From assembly GCA_030691435.1 (NCBI GenBank), contig JAUYEK010000207.1, forward strand, positions 1 to 7,957: a stretch of DNA of 7,957 nucleotides, read 5' to 3'. This document shows positions 1 through 6,085 of this stretch, one piece after another. This stretch comes from Sulfuricella sp. GTDB taxonomy: Bacteria > Pseudomonadota > Gammaproteobacteria > Burkholderiales > Sulfuricellaceae. The notes beneath the pieces were generated by a model. The model saw only the letters and a program-made list of their open reading frames with translations, searched no databases and had not been told where the DNA came from. Position numbers and translations under genes: made by a program. Numbering within the stretch: the first letter of the stretch is position 1; every line of letters starts with the position of its first letter.

Positions 1-51
1 GGGTGGCAAAAACCCGGTATTTGATCCATAGTGGAAGTCTCCATTTTCAAT

Positions 52-1281
52 ATGATAACGCAATTCATGCCCCAGAACTTTTCTCGCGTCACCCCGTTTC
101 TGCTTCTGGTGCGGCGACGTTTCAAGGAAGATCGCTGCGTCCAGTTCGCCGCGAGCCTGACCTACACCACTTTGCTGGCACTGGTGCCGATTGTCACCAT
201 CGCGCTGACGGTTTTGTCCGCTTTCCCGGTATTTACCGACCTGATGACCCAGCTCAAGGTTTTCATCCTGGGCAACTTCGTGCCGATCTCGGCGGGCAAG
301 ATCATCTCGGTGTACATGCAGCAATTTTCTCAGAAGGCGGCGCACCTGACCGCGCTGGGCATCGGCTTGCTGGCGGTGACCGCGTTCGTGTTGATGCTGA
401 CTATCGATCACGCCTTCGATGTGATTTGGCGTGTGCGCCGGAAGCGCCCGCTGCTGCGTCGCTTCCTGATCTACTGGGCGGCGTTGACGCTCGGTCCGCT
501 GCTGATCGGGGCCAGCCTGTCCCTGACTTCCTACCTGGTCAGTATTCCTCTCGGGCTGGCGAAAGGCGTGCCGGCAGTCGGCATGGTGACCCTGAAGATT
601 GTGCCGGTGGTGCTGACCATCTTCGCCTTCGCGCTGCTCTACAGGATAGTTCCCAGCCGTCCTGTCTTGCCGCTTCATGCCCTGGTTGGCGGGGTGGTGG
701 CGGGGATTGCCTTCGAACTGATGAAGAAGGTGTTTGCCCTTTACGTCACTCACTTTCCCACCTATACCCTGGTGTACGGTGCGTTCGCCAGTGTTCCACT
801 TTTCCTGATCTGGATTTATCTGTCCTGGCTGGTGGTGCTGTCCGGAGCGGTGATCGCCGCTACGCTTCCTTATTGGAACACCGCCGTCCGGCAGGACGGT
901 GAGGTTGCCGGACGGGAGTTTTTCGCCGCGCTGGCCGTTCTCAAGGCGATTTACCAGGCGCATCAGGCCGGTGAAACGCTCAGCCTGCAGCGCCTGCTGC
1001 ACGAATCGGATTTGTGGCTGGAAGAGATCGAGGATATTCTCGACCGGCTGAGCGAGGTGAACTGGGTGGGGAGCGTGGAGGGTGGCGGCTGGACCTTGAT
1101 CCGAAGTGCGGAGGCGATCAGGCTCGCCGATGTTTACCGCGTTTTCGTGTTCGATCCGGGCCAGGACGGTTCGGCGCCGGGCATTGCAGGGACGCGCGCA
1201 GGTGTTCTGCTGACCGGCCTGACGGCCAGACTGGACGGGGCATTGAGCCTGTCCTTGAAAGAATTGTTCAGCACGGGCTGA
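52..1281 (+). CDS. YihY/BrkB family inner-membrane protein
   Basis: This is a polytopic inner-membrane protein of the YihY/BrkB family. Members were once misnamed ribonuclease BN; their true role is unsettled, with transport or envelope functions proposed. From the ATG at 52 it has 409 residues. The family's N-terminal hallmark is visible (a basic RRRFKEDRC stretch followed by ASLTYTTLLALVP), and I count about six hydrophobic segments, near residues 31-55, 100-117, 138-163, 180-198, 208-225 and 243-271. The last ~135 residues are hydrophilic and probably a cytoplasmic tail; the length of about 410 fits betaproteobacterial members and exceeds E. coli YihY. The start is uncertain: a GTG at 31 and an ATG at 67 are in frame. 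The ATG at 52 has only a distant GGAAG (33-37), and the others have no clear Shine-Dalgarno. It converges on the PilZ-type gene across a repeat-filled gap. Confidence 0.9.
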   Translation: MITQFMPQNFSRVTPFLLLVRRRFKEDRCVQFAASLTYTTLLALVPIVTIALTVLSAFPVFTDLMTQLKVFILGNFVPISAGKIISVYMQQFSQKAAHLTALGIGLLAVTAFVLMLTIDHAFDVIWRVRRKRPLLRRFLIYWAALTLGPLLIGASLSLTSYLVSIPLGLAKGVPAVGMVTLKIVPVVLTIFAFALLYRIVPSRPVLPLHALVGGVVAGIAFELMKKVFALYVTHFPTYTLVYGAFASVPLFLIWIYLSWLVVLSGAVIAATLPYWNTAVRQDGEVAGREFFAALAVLKAIYQAHQAGETLSLQRLLHESDLWLEEIEDILDRLSEVNWVGSVEGGGWTLIRSAEAIRLADVYRVFVFDPGQDGSAPGIAGTRAGVLLTGLTARLDGALSLSLKELFSTG

Positions 1282-1306
1282 GAAAGATTTATCCTAAAAA
1301 CCATTA

Positions 1307-1449
1307 TTATCCACAGATGAACACAGATTTGCACAGATAAAACAGATGGTTGAGCATAAGCCATTAGCTACCCGAGGGTGGGCTATACGCTTTATGTAAC
1401 CCATTGATAATCCGTGCGCATCCGTGTTAATCCGTGGATAAGCTGCTTT
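1307..1449. repeat. Composite inverted repeat, copy A (10-bp periodic arms)
   Basis: The left arm (about 1307-1349) carries CAGAT-containing units stepping by 10, 10 and 9 bp: ccacagatga, acacagattt, gcacagataa, aacagatgg. The right arm (1401-1441) carries ATCCGTG exactly at 1410, 1420 and 1430. The reverse complement of the right arm (CCACGGATTA, ACACGGATGC, GCACGGATTA) matches the left arm with scattered, mostly G/A, differences, so the element is an imperfect inverted repeat. The right arm and its flank through 1449 recur as a direct copy at 3324-3369. The right arm also contains the stop codon of the PilZ-type gene. No transposase is associated; it resembles a small non-autonomous or REP-like element. 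Confidence 0.75.
1371..1403. repeat. Possible nested GGTGGG...ACCCA repeat inside copy A
   Basis: Between the arms of copy A lies a stretch containing gagggtgggctatacgcttt and ending in atgtaaccca. It resembles the common proteobacterial intergenic motif that begins GTAGGGTGGG and closes with an ACCCA-type arm. A TGGG/CCCA pairing is visible. The middle of copy B has no counterpart, so this may be a separate degenerate element lying inside copy A. Resemblance to the repeat family is from memory; the pairing is weak. Confidence 0.35.
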
Positions 1450-3004
1450 CCCGGCTGAACTCGAACCTTTCGTAGCCCGCTGTTTGTTCCACCAGCTTGA
1501 CGGCGCGGACGGTCTGGGTCGTATTGCCATCGAGCTCGAGCAGCAGCTCGCGTTGCGGGCCGAAGGTTCCGCGTGGTGCGATCAGGGTTTCCGGCTGCCT
1601 GAGCAGGAGAATTTCGGGCAGCAGCAGGGCGGCCTGGAAAATTTCCGCCGGGCCGGCGATGGAAGGTTTGATTCTGGCCGGATCGGCCGTGGGGGCGACA
1701 AGCTGCGCGCCGATTTCAAGATGGTCGGCCTTGCCGCTTTTCACCCAGCGCACGGCGCCGACATGCCATTTGTTCGCCCCATCTGTTTTTAACCCGATTA
1801 CATCGCCTGGGCGAATCTGGGGCAGCGTCTCGAAAGCACCGCTCAATGCAAGGCCGCCAGCACTTTCATTGATGACCAGCCACTTGCCCGAGATGAAGCG
1901 CTGATCCTCGACCGGCTGGATAAACGAAAGATCGGTGCTGTCCCCGGATTCGCGCCCACCAAGGAAATGATAGATGGACGGCAAACCGATGCAGACCTGG
2001 GTGCTGGAGATATTCTGGATCCGGTTGAACCTCCGTTTCGGCGCCGCTGACCAGCTCTTGAGCAAATGTTTTAGCAGGTTCCGGTAATTGGCTTCCCTGG
2101 CGGTATCGGGCAGATGCATGTTTTTCGGCAATTCCCCCGAGTTCAGTCTTTTTATGTGGTGATGTAGCGCATGTGCCAGTTCCAGCGTGTTGAGCAGGAT
2201 GTCACTGCGGTTGTCCACTTCATCCAGATCCTGGGGCAAGGGCCTGGGAGGCTTGTCGCTGTGGGTCTGCGCCAGAAACAAACCGATCTGATTGCCGGTT
2301 TGGGCGAACGCCTGAAGTTGTGCGAGACCACCGAACACCGCCAGGTAGCTCCGGATGTATGCGACTTCGCCGGGACTCAGCTGATATGGGTCCGACAGTG
2401 CGAGCAACAGGATTTGCCTGTAAACCAGATTGACGCTGCTTTCGCGTTCCTCGTCGGCAATGGTTTCGTTGGCGATATCCTGCTCGATGGCGAAGCGGAA
2501 AATCTGGTGCAACTCGAACCAGGTGCCGGAGGGAGCGGGGACATAGGTCTGGTAGCAGATCATCAGGATACGGCTCAAGGCGGACATGGCGCGCTGCGCC
2601 GCAGTCACCGCAATTTTCCCCTTGCCCAGGGTAATGCGTGCGTTCTGGTAATCGAGCAGGATGATCTTGTAGCCGTTGGCGAGTTCCATCAGGAGTTGGC
2701 GCGCCTGTTCGGCCATTTGCCGGCTTTTTTCCGGCTGCGGCAGACGGGCGGCAACATACTGCTCTTCCATGGCGGGCAGCAGTTTAAGGATGACGCTGCG
2801 ATATAGCTCGAGCAATTTCAGGCGCTTATCCATGGCGACTTTTTGCCGATTCAGCGCGCCGATTTCGTCGTTCAGAGTGCGGCAAACATCGCTCAGGTTG
2901 GTAAGGGGCAGGTCATCCAGCCATCCCTTCAGCTGTTTAGGGCGTGTTTCCACGGTCAGGTCTTCGACCGGATCGGGTGCAGGTACGGTCAGCGTTAGCG
3001 GCAT
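1427..3004 (-). CDS. PilZ-like domain protein, probable c-di-GMP effector
   Basis: This is a 525-residue soluble protein without signal peptide or membrane segment. Residues 1-320 are largely helical and match no family I can name. A PilZ-like module follows: an RxxxR motif at R324-R328 (RRFNR) and an NxSxxG motif at N379-G384 (NESAGG), then a beta-rich GDVIGLK...WHVGAVRWVK stretch to about residue 437. In PilZ domains these two motifs bind cyclic di-GMP. Their spacing here, about 50 residues, is wider than in typical PilZ domains, so ligand binding is an inference. The C-terminal 90 residues form an extra, probably beta-rich, segment. The ATG at 3004 is preceded by AGGGGA and by a good sigma-70 promoter. 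The gene converges with the YihY-type gene, and its last six codons plus the TAA lie inside repeat copy A. The output of the protein (motility, adhesion or secretion) cannot be told from context. Confidence 0.8.
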   Translation of the reverse strand: MPLTLTVPAPDPVEDLTVETRPKQLKGWLDDLPLTNLSDVCRTLNDEIGALNRQKVAMDKRLKLLELYRSVILKLLPAMEEQYVAARLPQPEKSRQMAEQARQLLMELANGYKIILLDYQNARITLGKGKIAVTAAQRAMSALSRILMICYQTYVPAPSGTWFELHQIFRFAIEQDIANETIADEERESSVNLVYRQILLLALSDPYQLSPGEVAYIRSYLAVFGGLAQLQAFAQTGNQIGLFLAQTHSDKPPRPLPQDLDEVDNRSDILLNTLELAHALHHHIKRLNSGELPKNMHLPDTAREANYRNLLKHLLKSWSAAPKRRFNRIQNISSTQVCIGLPSIYHFLGGRESGDSTDLSFIQPVEDQRFISGKWLVINESAGGLALSGAFETLPQIRPGDVIGLKTDGANKWHVGAVRWVKSGKADHLEIGAQLVAPTADPARIKPSIAGPAEIFQAALLLPEILLLRQPETLIAPRGTFGPQRELLLELDGNTTQTVRAVKLVEQTAGYERFEFSRESSLSTD

Positions 3005-3043
3005 GGCGGGTATCCCCTGGCAAGAATGCTTTTTATCCGGTAA

Positions 3044-3072
3044 ATTCTAGAAACAATCGGGTATTTTGTAAA
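3044..3072 (-). promoter_or_regulatory. Predicted sigma-70 promoter of the PilZ-type gene
   Basis: Read on the minus strand, TTTACA (3072-3067) and TAGAAT (3049-3044) are separated by exactly 17 bp. Each matches the sigma-70 consensus at five of six positions. Transcription would begin near 3037, giving a leader of about 33 nt before the ATG at 3004, with the AGGGGA ribosome-binding site inside it. Confidence 0.6.
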
Positions 3073-3087
3073 ATAAATCCAATACCC
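3059..3087. promoter_or_regulatory. Inverted repeat overlapping the -35, possible operator
   Basis: The half-sites gggtatt (3059-3065) and aataccc (3081-3087) form a perfect 7-bp inverted repeat with a 15-bp spacer. The spacer contains the predicted -35 of the PilZ-type gene (3067-3072). Half-site centres lie 22 bp apart, about two helical turns, as expected for a dimeric regulator. No known regulator motif is recognised, so the operator role is inferred. Confidence 0.35.
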
Positions 3088-3238
3088 TGGAATCATACAT
3101 CAAGAGTAGATGCGGACGAAGCGGAGGTTAGTGCGGCCCGTGATGATAGTAATGGCCGTGGCTCACTGTGGGAATGTTGACGAAAAAGGCGGTTGAAGGC
3201 TACATTGGGGCAAAGAAGTAAACTTAAAAACCGCTTTT
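3088..3238. other. Intergenic stretch with no recognised feature
   Basis: This is part of a 389-bp gap between the divergent PilZ-type and thioredoxin-fold genes. Apart from the weak small ORF at 3110-3196 I see no gene, RNA gene, terminator hairpin or strong + strand promoter here. The rest of the gap is accounted for by the minus-strand promoter (3044-3087) and by repeat copy B. Confidence 0.5.
3110..3196 (+). CDS. Possible 28-residue small protein (weak candidate)
   Basis: A 28-codon ORF starts at ATG 3110 and ends at TGA 3196. It would encode a basic N-terminus (MRTKRRLVRP), a short hydrophobic run (VMIVMAVAHCG) and a polar tail. This layout vaguely recalls a tiny membrane peptide or lipoprotein signal. 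Only a poor AAGAG precedes the ATG, no promoter is evident, and no family is recognised. It may be chance in an otherwise unassigned gap. Confidence 0.12.
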   Translation: MRTKRRLVRPVMIVMAVAHCGNVDEKGG

Positions 3239-3370
3239 GGCCACGGATTAACACAGATAAAACAATGTGTTGTGGAAGATTTTCTATTCGCCCGGAAGGT
3301 GCGCAAGATGAGAAAGGTAATTCATTGATAATCCGTGTATATCCGTGTTAATCCGTGGCTGAGCTGCTTT
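3239..3370. repeat. Composite inverted repeat, copy B (10-bp periodic arms)
   Basis: The left arm (3241-3267) has two units, ccacggatta and acacagataa, then aacaatg. The right arm has ATCCGTG exactly at 3331, 3341 and 3351 and ends ccgtggct. The reverse complement of the right arm starts CCACGGATTAACACGGAT, matching the left arm closely; the left arm lacks one 10-bp unit. The right arm plus the flank agctgcttt is a direct copy of 1404-1449, with about five differences in 46 positions. The centre (3268-3322) is unrelated to that of copy A. The element ends 24 bp before the ATG of the thioredoxin-fold gene, so it may influence that gene's promoter or leader. Confidence 0.75.
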
Positions 3371-3393
3371 TTATAGGGTAAATGGAGGTGTTC

Positions 3394-3906
3394 ATGTTGA
3401 AACGATTTATCGTCGTATTGCTGCTGTTATTTGCCGGATCGGGAATGGCTGAAACTCGTGACGTTCAGGGTTTTTTTGACCAGAACCTGGGTGATTTCAA
3501 GACCGAACTTGCGTCTGCGCGCAAAGAGGGAAAAATCGGCATCCTGCTGATGTATGAGCTGGAGGATTGCCCCTTCTGCCACCGTATGAAGGAAACCGTC
3601 CTCAACCAGTCCGAAGTGCAGGATTATTACCGCAAGCGTTTTCTCGTCTTCAGCGTCGACATCAACGGCGACAACCCCCTGGTGGACTTTTCCGGCAAGG
3701 AAACCACCGAGAAGAAATTTGCCGCCGAGCAGCGCGTGCGTGCCACCCCGGTATTCGGTTTTTACGATCTTGACGGCAAACCGATGACCCGTTTCACGGG
3801 AGCCTCCAAGGACGTGAATGAGTTCATGCTGCTGGGGCGCTACGTGGCAGAAGGTATCTGGAAAACCATGCCGTTTGCCAAGTACAAGCAGCAAGCCGCG
3901 AAATGA
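3394..3906 (+). CDS. Exported thioredoxin-fold protein with CPFC motif (SoxW-like)
   Basis: This 170-residue protein has a classic signal peptide (MLKRF, then a VVLLLLFAG core, likely cut after GMA near residue 19) and so should act in the periplasm. The thioredoxin fold carries the redox pair C59-P-F-C62 and the cis-proline motif ATP at 117-119. The sequence around the active site (ELEDCPFCHRMK) resembles the SoxW/thioredoxin-related group found beside sulfur-oxidation or cytochrome genes, which keep partner cysteines reduced. No sox or cytochrome gene is visible here, so the partner is unknown. I chose ATG 3394 because GGAGGT sits four bases upstream; an in-frame ATG at 3382 would overlap that site. 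It is probably monocistronic, since a 121-bp gap with two hairpins separates it from the tolC-like gene. Confidence 0.85.
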   Translation: MLKRFIVVLLLLFAGSGMAETRDVQGFFDQNLGDFKTELASARKEGKIGILLMYELEDCPFCHRMKETVLNQSEVQDYYRKRFLVFSVDINGDNPLVDFSGKETTEKKFAAEQRVRATPVFGFYDLDGKPMTRFTGASKDVNEFMLLGRYVAEGIWKTMPFAKYKQQAAK

Positions 3907-3940
3907 TTTTTTCCCGCATCGGGATCGCGCTAACGGGCAT

Positions 3941-3982
3941 GGCGAGAAGCGGTGTTCATCATTTAGGGTATCGCTTCTCGCC
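3941..3982. repeat. Perfect 11-bp inverted repeat with 20-nt loop
   Basis: GGCGAGAAGCG (3941-3951) pairs perfectly with CGCTTCTCGCC (3972-3982). It lies 34 bp after the stop of the thioredoxin-fold gene and before the tolC-like gene. There is no T-run after the stem, so it is not a standard intrinsic terminator. It could reduce read-through, stabilise an mRNA end, or be a REP-like sequence. Confidence 0.55.
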
Positions 3983-4004
3983 CTGTCCGCTCCCTCTCTC
4001 CTAC

Positions 4005-4025
4005 CTCTCCCCCAAAGGGGGAGAG
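4005..4025 (+). promoter_or_regulatory. Hairpin containing the tolC-like gene's ribosome-binding site
   Basis: CTCTCCCCC (4005-4013) and GGGGGAGAG (4017-4025) form a 9-bp stem with an AAA loop. The 3' arm is the only purine-rich Shine-Dalgarno for the ATG at 4028, so in RNA the stem would hide the site. The hairpin and its upstream pyrimidine tract (from 3991) resemble the palindrome at 7703-7739, suggesting the ribosome-binding site derives from a dispersed repeat. The pairing is seen directly; control of translation is inference. Confidence 0.5.
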
Positions 4026-4027
4026 TG

Positions 4028-5317
4028 ATGAGGTTTCGCTTCGCGATGCTCACATTGACCTTGATGGTCTGGCTGATGCCGCATGGCTGGTCCGCGCCTG
4101 TCGGCAAGCGGCTTACGCTCAGCGAGGCGTTGGCGGCGGCGGAAGTTGCCCACCCCGACCTGCGGCTGGCCGAGGCCGACCGGGCCGCTGCGCTGGCCGA
4201 ACAGGAGGCGGCAGCCTCGCGCAGCGATCTTTCCGTCAACGTCGAAGCCGGCCTGCGCCAGGCACGCCCTTCCTCCGGCCCGGATGCCAGTCTTTCCGAC
4301 AATTCCATTCGGCTGAGCGCCCGCAAGAGCCTGTACGATTTTGGCCGTACCGCCTGGTACGAACAGGCCGCCAGATCGACAGTGGATGCACGCGAAGCCG
4401 GCCTGCTGGAGGCGCGCGAGCGGCGCCGCATCGAAGTGATGGCCCGGTTTTTCAATGTTCTGGCGGCGGACATGCAGTTTATTGCCGATAATGAAACTAT
4501 GGCGGTGGCCTATGTCAATGCCGATAATGCCAGGGATCGCCTCAAGGTCGGCCAGATCTCCGCCACGGAACTGGCGGAACTGGAGTCACGCTACCAGGAT
4601 ATTCTGGCCAGGCGCAACGCCAGCCAGGCTCGCGCCCGTTTTGCCCGGGCGCAGCTGGCAAATGCCATGAACCAGCCCGGACAGCTTGTGGCCGAACTGG
4701 AAGACCCGAAACTTGCCGCCAACAACATCACCCTGCCGGATTACGGGACCCTGCTGCCCGTTATGCAGGAATACAACCCCCGGCTACGCACCCAATCAGC
4801 CCTGCTCGAAGCCTCGCGGCAGCGCATGGAAGCCTTGCGCGCCGAGAATTCCCCGATGCTGGATGCCGAGGTCGAAGCTGCGGGCTACAGCCGGGAAACG
4901 GCCACCCGCGACAACCTGCGCGCCGGCGTGGTGCTGACCTGGCCGGTGTATCAGGGTCGGCGCGTGTCGGCGCAATTGGCGCGGGAACAGGCCCAGTTCC
5001 ACAAACTCCAGGCCGAGGCCGACAAGCTCGGGATGGATCTGGCCGAGGCGCTTCTGGAAGTTTGGGCTGAGATCGATCAGTTGCAACGCAGCGTGCGCGC
5101 GGCAGCCCGGAAACAGGTCGAATATCGCGATCTGGCGCTGGAAAAGGCGCGCGGGCAATATGAAGTGGAGCTGAAAACCAACCTGGGGGATGCCATGGCG
5201 GCGACGATGGAGGCGAAGCTGCGCGAGCGTCGAACCGAGTACCAGCTGGCGCTGGCATTGGCGCGGATCGGGGCGCTGCTGGGCAAGCCGCTGGATGAAA
5301 AAGGACGGGCGAAATGA
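4028..5317 (+). CDS. TolC-family outer-membrane efflux protein
   Basis: This 429-residue protein fits the TolC/OEP family, whose trimers form an outer-membrane barrel and periplasmic tunnel for efflux or type I secretion. A signal peptide covers residues 1-23 (cut near WSA). Two OEP repeats are evident. The first begins LTLSEALAAAEVAHPDL (29-45), contains the strand SARKSLYDFGR (97-107) and has long helices to about 217. The second begins near 236 with VMQEYNPRLR, contains the strand VVLTWPVYQGRR (301-312) and has helices to about 419. Length is normal. The ATG at 4028 has GGGGGAGAG just upstream; an upstream in-frame extension toward 3818 would overlap the thioredoxin-fold gene and bury the signal peptide. 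Its stop overlaps the adaptor's start by four bases (ATGA), so the two are translationally coupled. Substrate is unknown. Confidence 0.93.
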   Translation: MRFRFAMLTLTLMVWLMPHGWSAPVGKRLTLSEALAAAEVAHPDLRLAEADRAAALAEQEAAASRSDLSVNVEAGLRQARPSSGPDASLSDNSIRLSARKSLYDFGRTAWYEQAARSTVDAREAGLLEARERRRIEVMARFFNVLAADMQFIADNETMAVAYVNADNARDRLKVGQISATELAELESRYQDILARRNASQARARFARAQLANAMNQPGQLVAELEDPKLAANNITLPDYGTLLPVMQEYNPRLRTQSALLEASRQRMEALRAENSPMLDAEVEAAGYSRETATRDNLRAGVVLTWPVYQGRRVSAQLAREQAQFHKLQAEADKLGMDLAEALLEVWAEIDQLQRSVRAAARKQVEYRDLALEKARGQYEVELKTNLGDAMAATMEAKLRERRTEYQLALALARIGALLGKPLDEKGRAK

Positions 5318-6069
5318 GTAAATGGGTATGGGCAGGCATGTTGTTGGCGGCCAGCGCCGCCTGGGCGGAGAGTTTTCCTGCGACCTTGCAGTGGTCGCAA
5401 CGGGTGGAGCTGTCTCCGCGAGTGTCCGGCATTGTGCGCGAGGTTGGGGTGAATGCCGGCGATCGGGTGCGGAAAGGGCAGTCGCTCTTGACCCTGGACG
5501 CTGCGCCTTATCAGGCGCGGGTGGCCGAGAGCCGAGCCGCGGTCACCCGCTTTACGGAGGAAACGGCGGAGGCCCGGCGCGATCTGGCACGTACCCAGGA
5601 ACTCTACGACCGGACCGTGATTTCCACCTCCGAGCTGGATCAGGCCAAGTTGCGTCACGCCCGCGCCAAGGCCCAACTGGACGGCGCCCAGGCACGGCTT
5701 GCGCGGGAACGCCAGGATCTGACGGATAGCGCATTGCGCGCGCCCTTCGACGCGGTGGTGGTGGCGCGTTTGGCCGAGCCGGGGCAGCACGTGGCGGTCG
5801 GGCTTCAGCCCCAGCCGTTGCTGGTGCTGGCGAAGGCGGGGGAGATGGCGGCGCGCTTCAAGGTGTCCGCCGACCGCATCGGCGGCCTCAAGGCCGGGCA
5901 GGCGGTGACGGTAGTTGTAGGCAAGCAGGACTACCCGGCCACGCTTAAAAACCTCGGCCTGGAGCCGGTCAAGGACAAGGAAGGGACGGCCTACGAGGTG
6001 GATGCGGTGTTCGCGGTGAAGGAGCTGCTGCGCGCCGGAATGGCGGCGGCGGTGAAACTGCCCGACTAA
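5314..6069 (+). CDS. HlyD/RND-type periplasmic adaptor, compact form
   Basis: This 251-residue periplasmic adaptor (membrane fusion protein) would link an inner-membrane transporter to the TolC-like tunnel. It has a signal peptide (residues 1-18, AWA cut site), a lipoyl half-motif (LSPRVSGIVREVGVNAGDRV, 33-52), a helical hairpin at about 66-136, the returning lipoyl half with the family signature RAPFDAVVVARLAEPGQHV (142-160), and a beta-barrel to the end. It is shorter than typical RND adaptors of 350-400 residues and lacks room for a full membrane-proximal domain. The start overlaps the tolC-like stop as ATGA, with AAGGA (5301-5305) upstream. No RND, ABC or MFS pump follows: the next gene is convergent and its stop lies 16 bp away. 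The pump must be encoded elsewhere, or the pair serves a non-standard role. Confidence 0.9.
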   Translation: MSKWVWAGMLLAASAAWAESFPATLQWSQRVELSPRVSGIVREVGVNAGDRVRKGQSLLTLDAAPYQARVAESRAAVTRFTEETAEARRDLARTQELYDRTVISTSELDQAKLRHARAKAQLDGAQARLARERQDLTDSALRAPFDAVVVARLAEPGQHVAVGLQPQPLLVLAKAGEMAARFKVSADRIGGLKAGQAVTVVVGKQDYPATLKNLGLEPVKDKEGTAYEVDAVFAVKELLRAGMAAAVKLPD

Positions 6070-6085
6070 TTTCCAACCACGCTTG

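Noticed and set aside
3..902. A 299-residue open frame on the + strand
   Set aside because: It overlaps the YihY-type gene in another frame, its sequence is rich in Arg/Gly/Pro/Ala without family motifs, and the other frame is clearly a membrane protein.
1307..1441. CRISPR-like array suggested by regular short repeats
   Set aside because: The units are 10 bp and contiguous, with no spacers of 25-40 bp and no cas genes; this is a periodic inverted repeat.
2171..2806. A 211-residue + strand frame antisense to the PilZ-type gene
   Set aside because: It has no recognisable domain or ribosome-binding site, and the opposite strand carries the well-supported gene with its promoter.
3905..3925. Intrinsic terminator after the thioredoxin-fold gene
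   Set aside because: The T-run comes before the short TCCCG/CGGGA stem rather than after it, so it does not have terminator form on the + strand.
3818..4027. N-terminal extension of the tolC-like protein
   Set aside because: It would overlap the thioredoxin-fold gene and place the signal peptide internally; ATG 4028 has a strong ribosome-binding site.
3427..4473. A 348-residue minus-strand frame
   Set aside because: It runs antisense through two well-supported genes, the thioredoxin-fold and tolC-like genes, and is low-complexity Arg/Ser/Ala sequence.
4761..5790. Minus-strand frames (223 and 237 residues) antisense to the tolC-like and adaptor genes
   Set aside because: They are typical shadows of GC-rich coding DNA, with compositions rich in Arg, Pro and Ala and no motifs.
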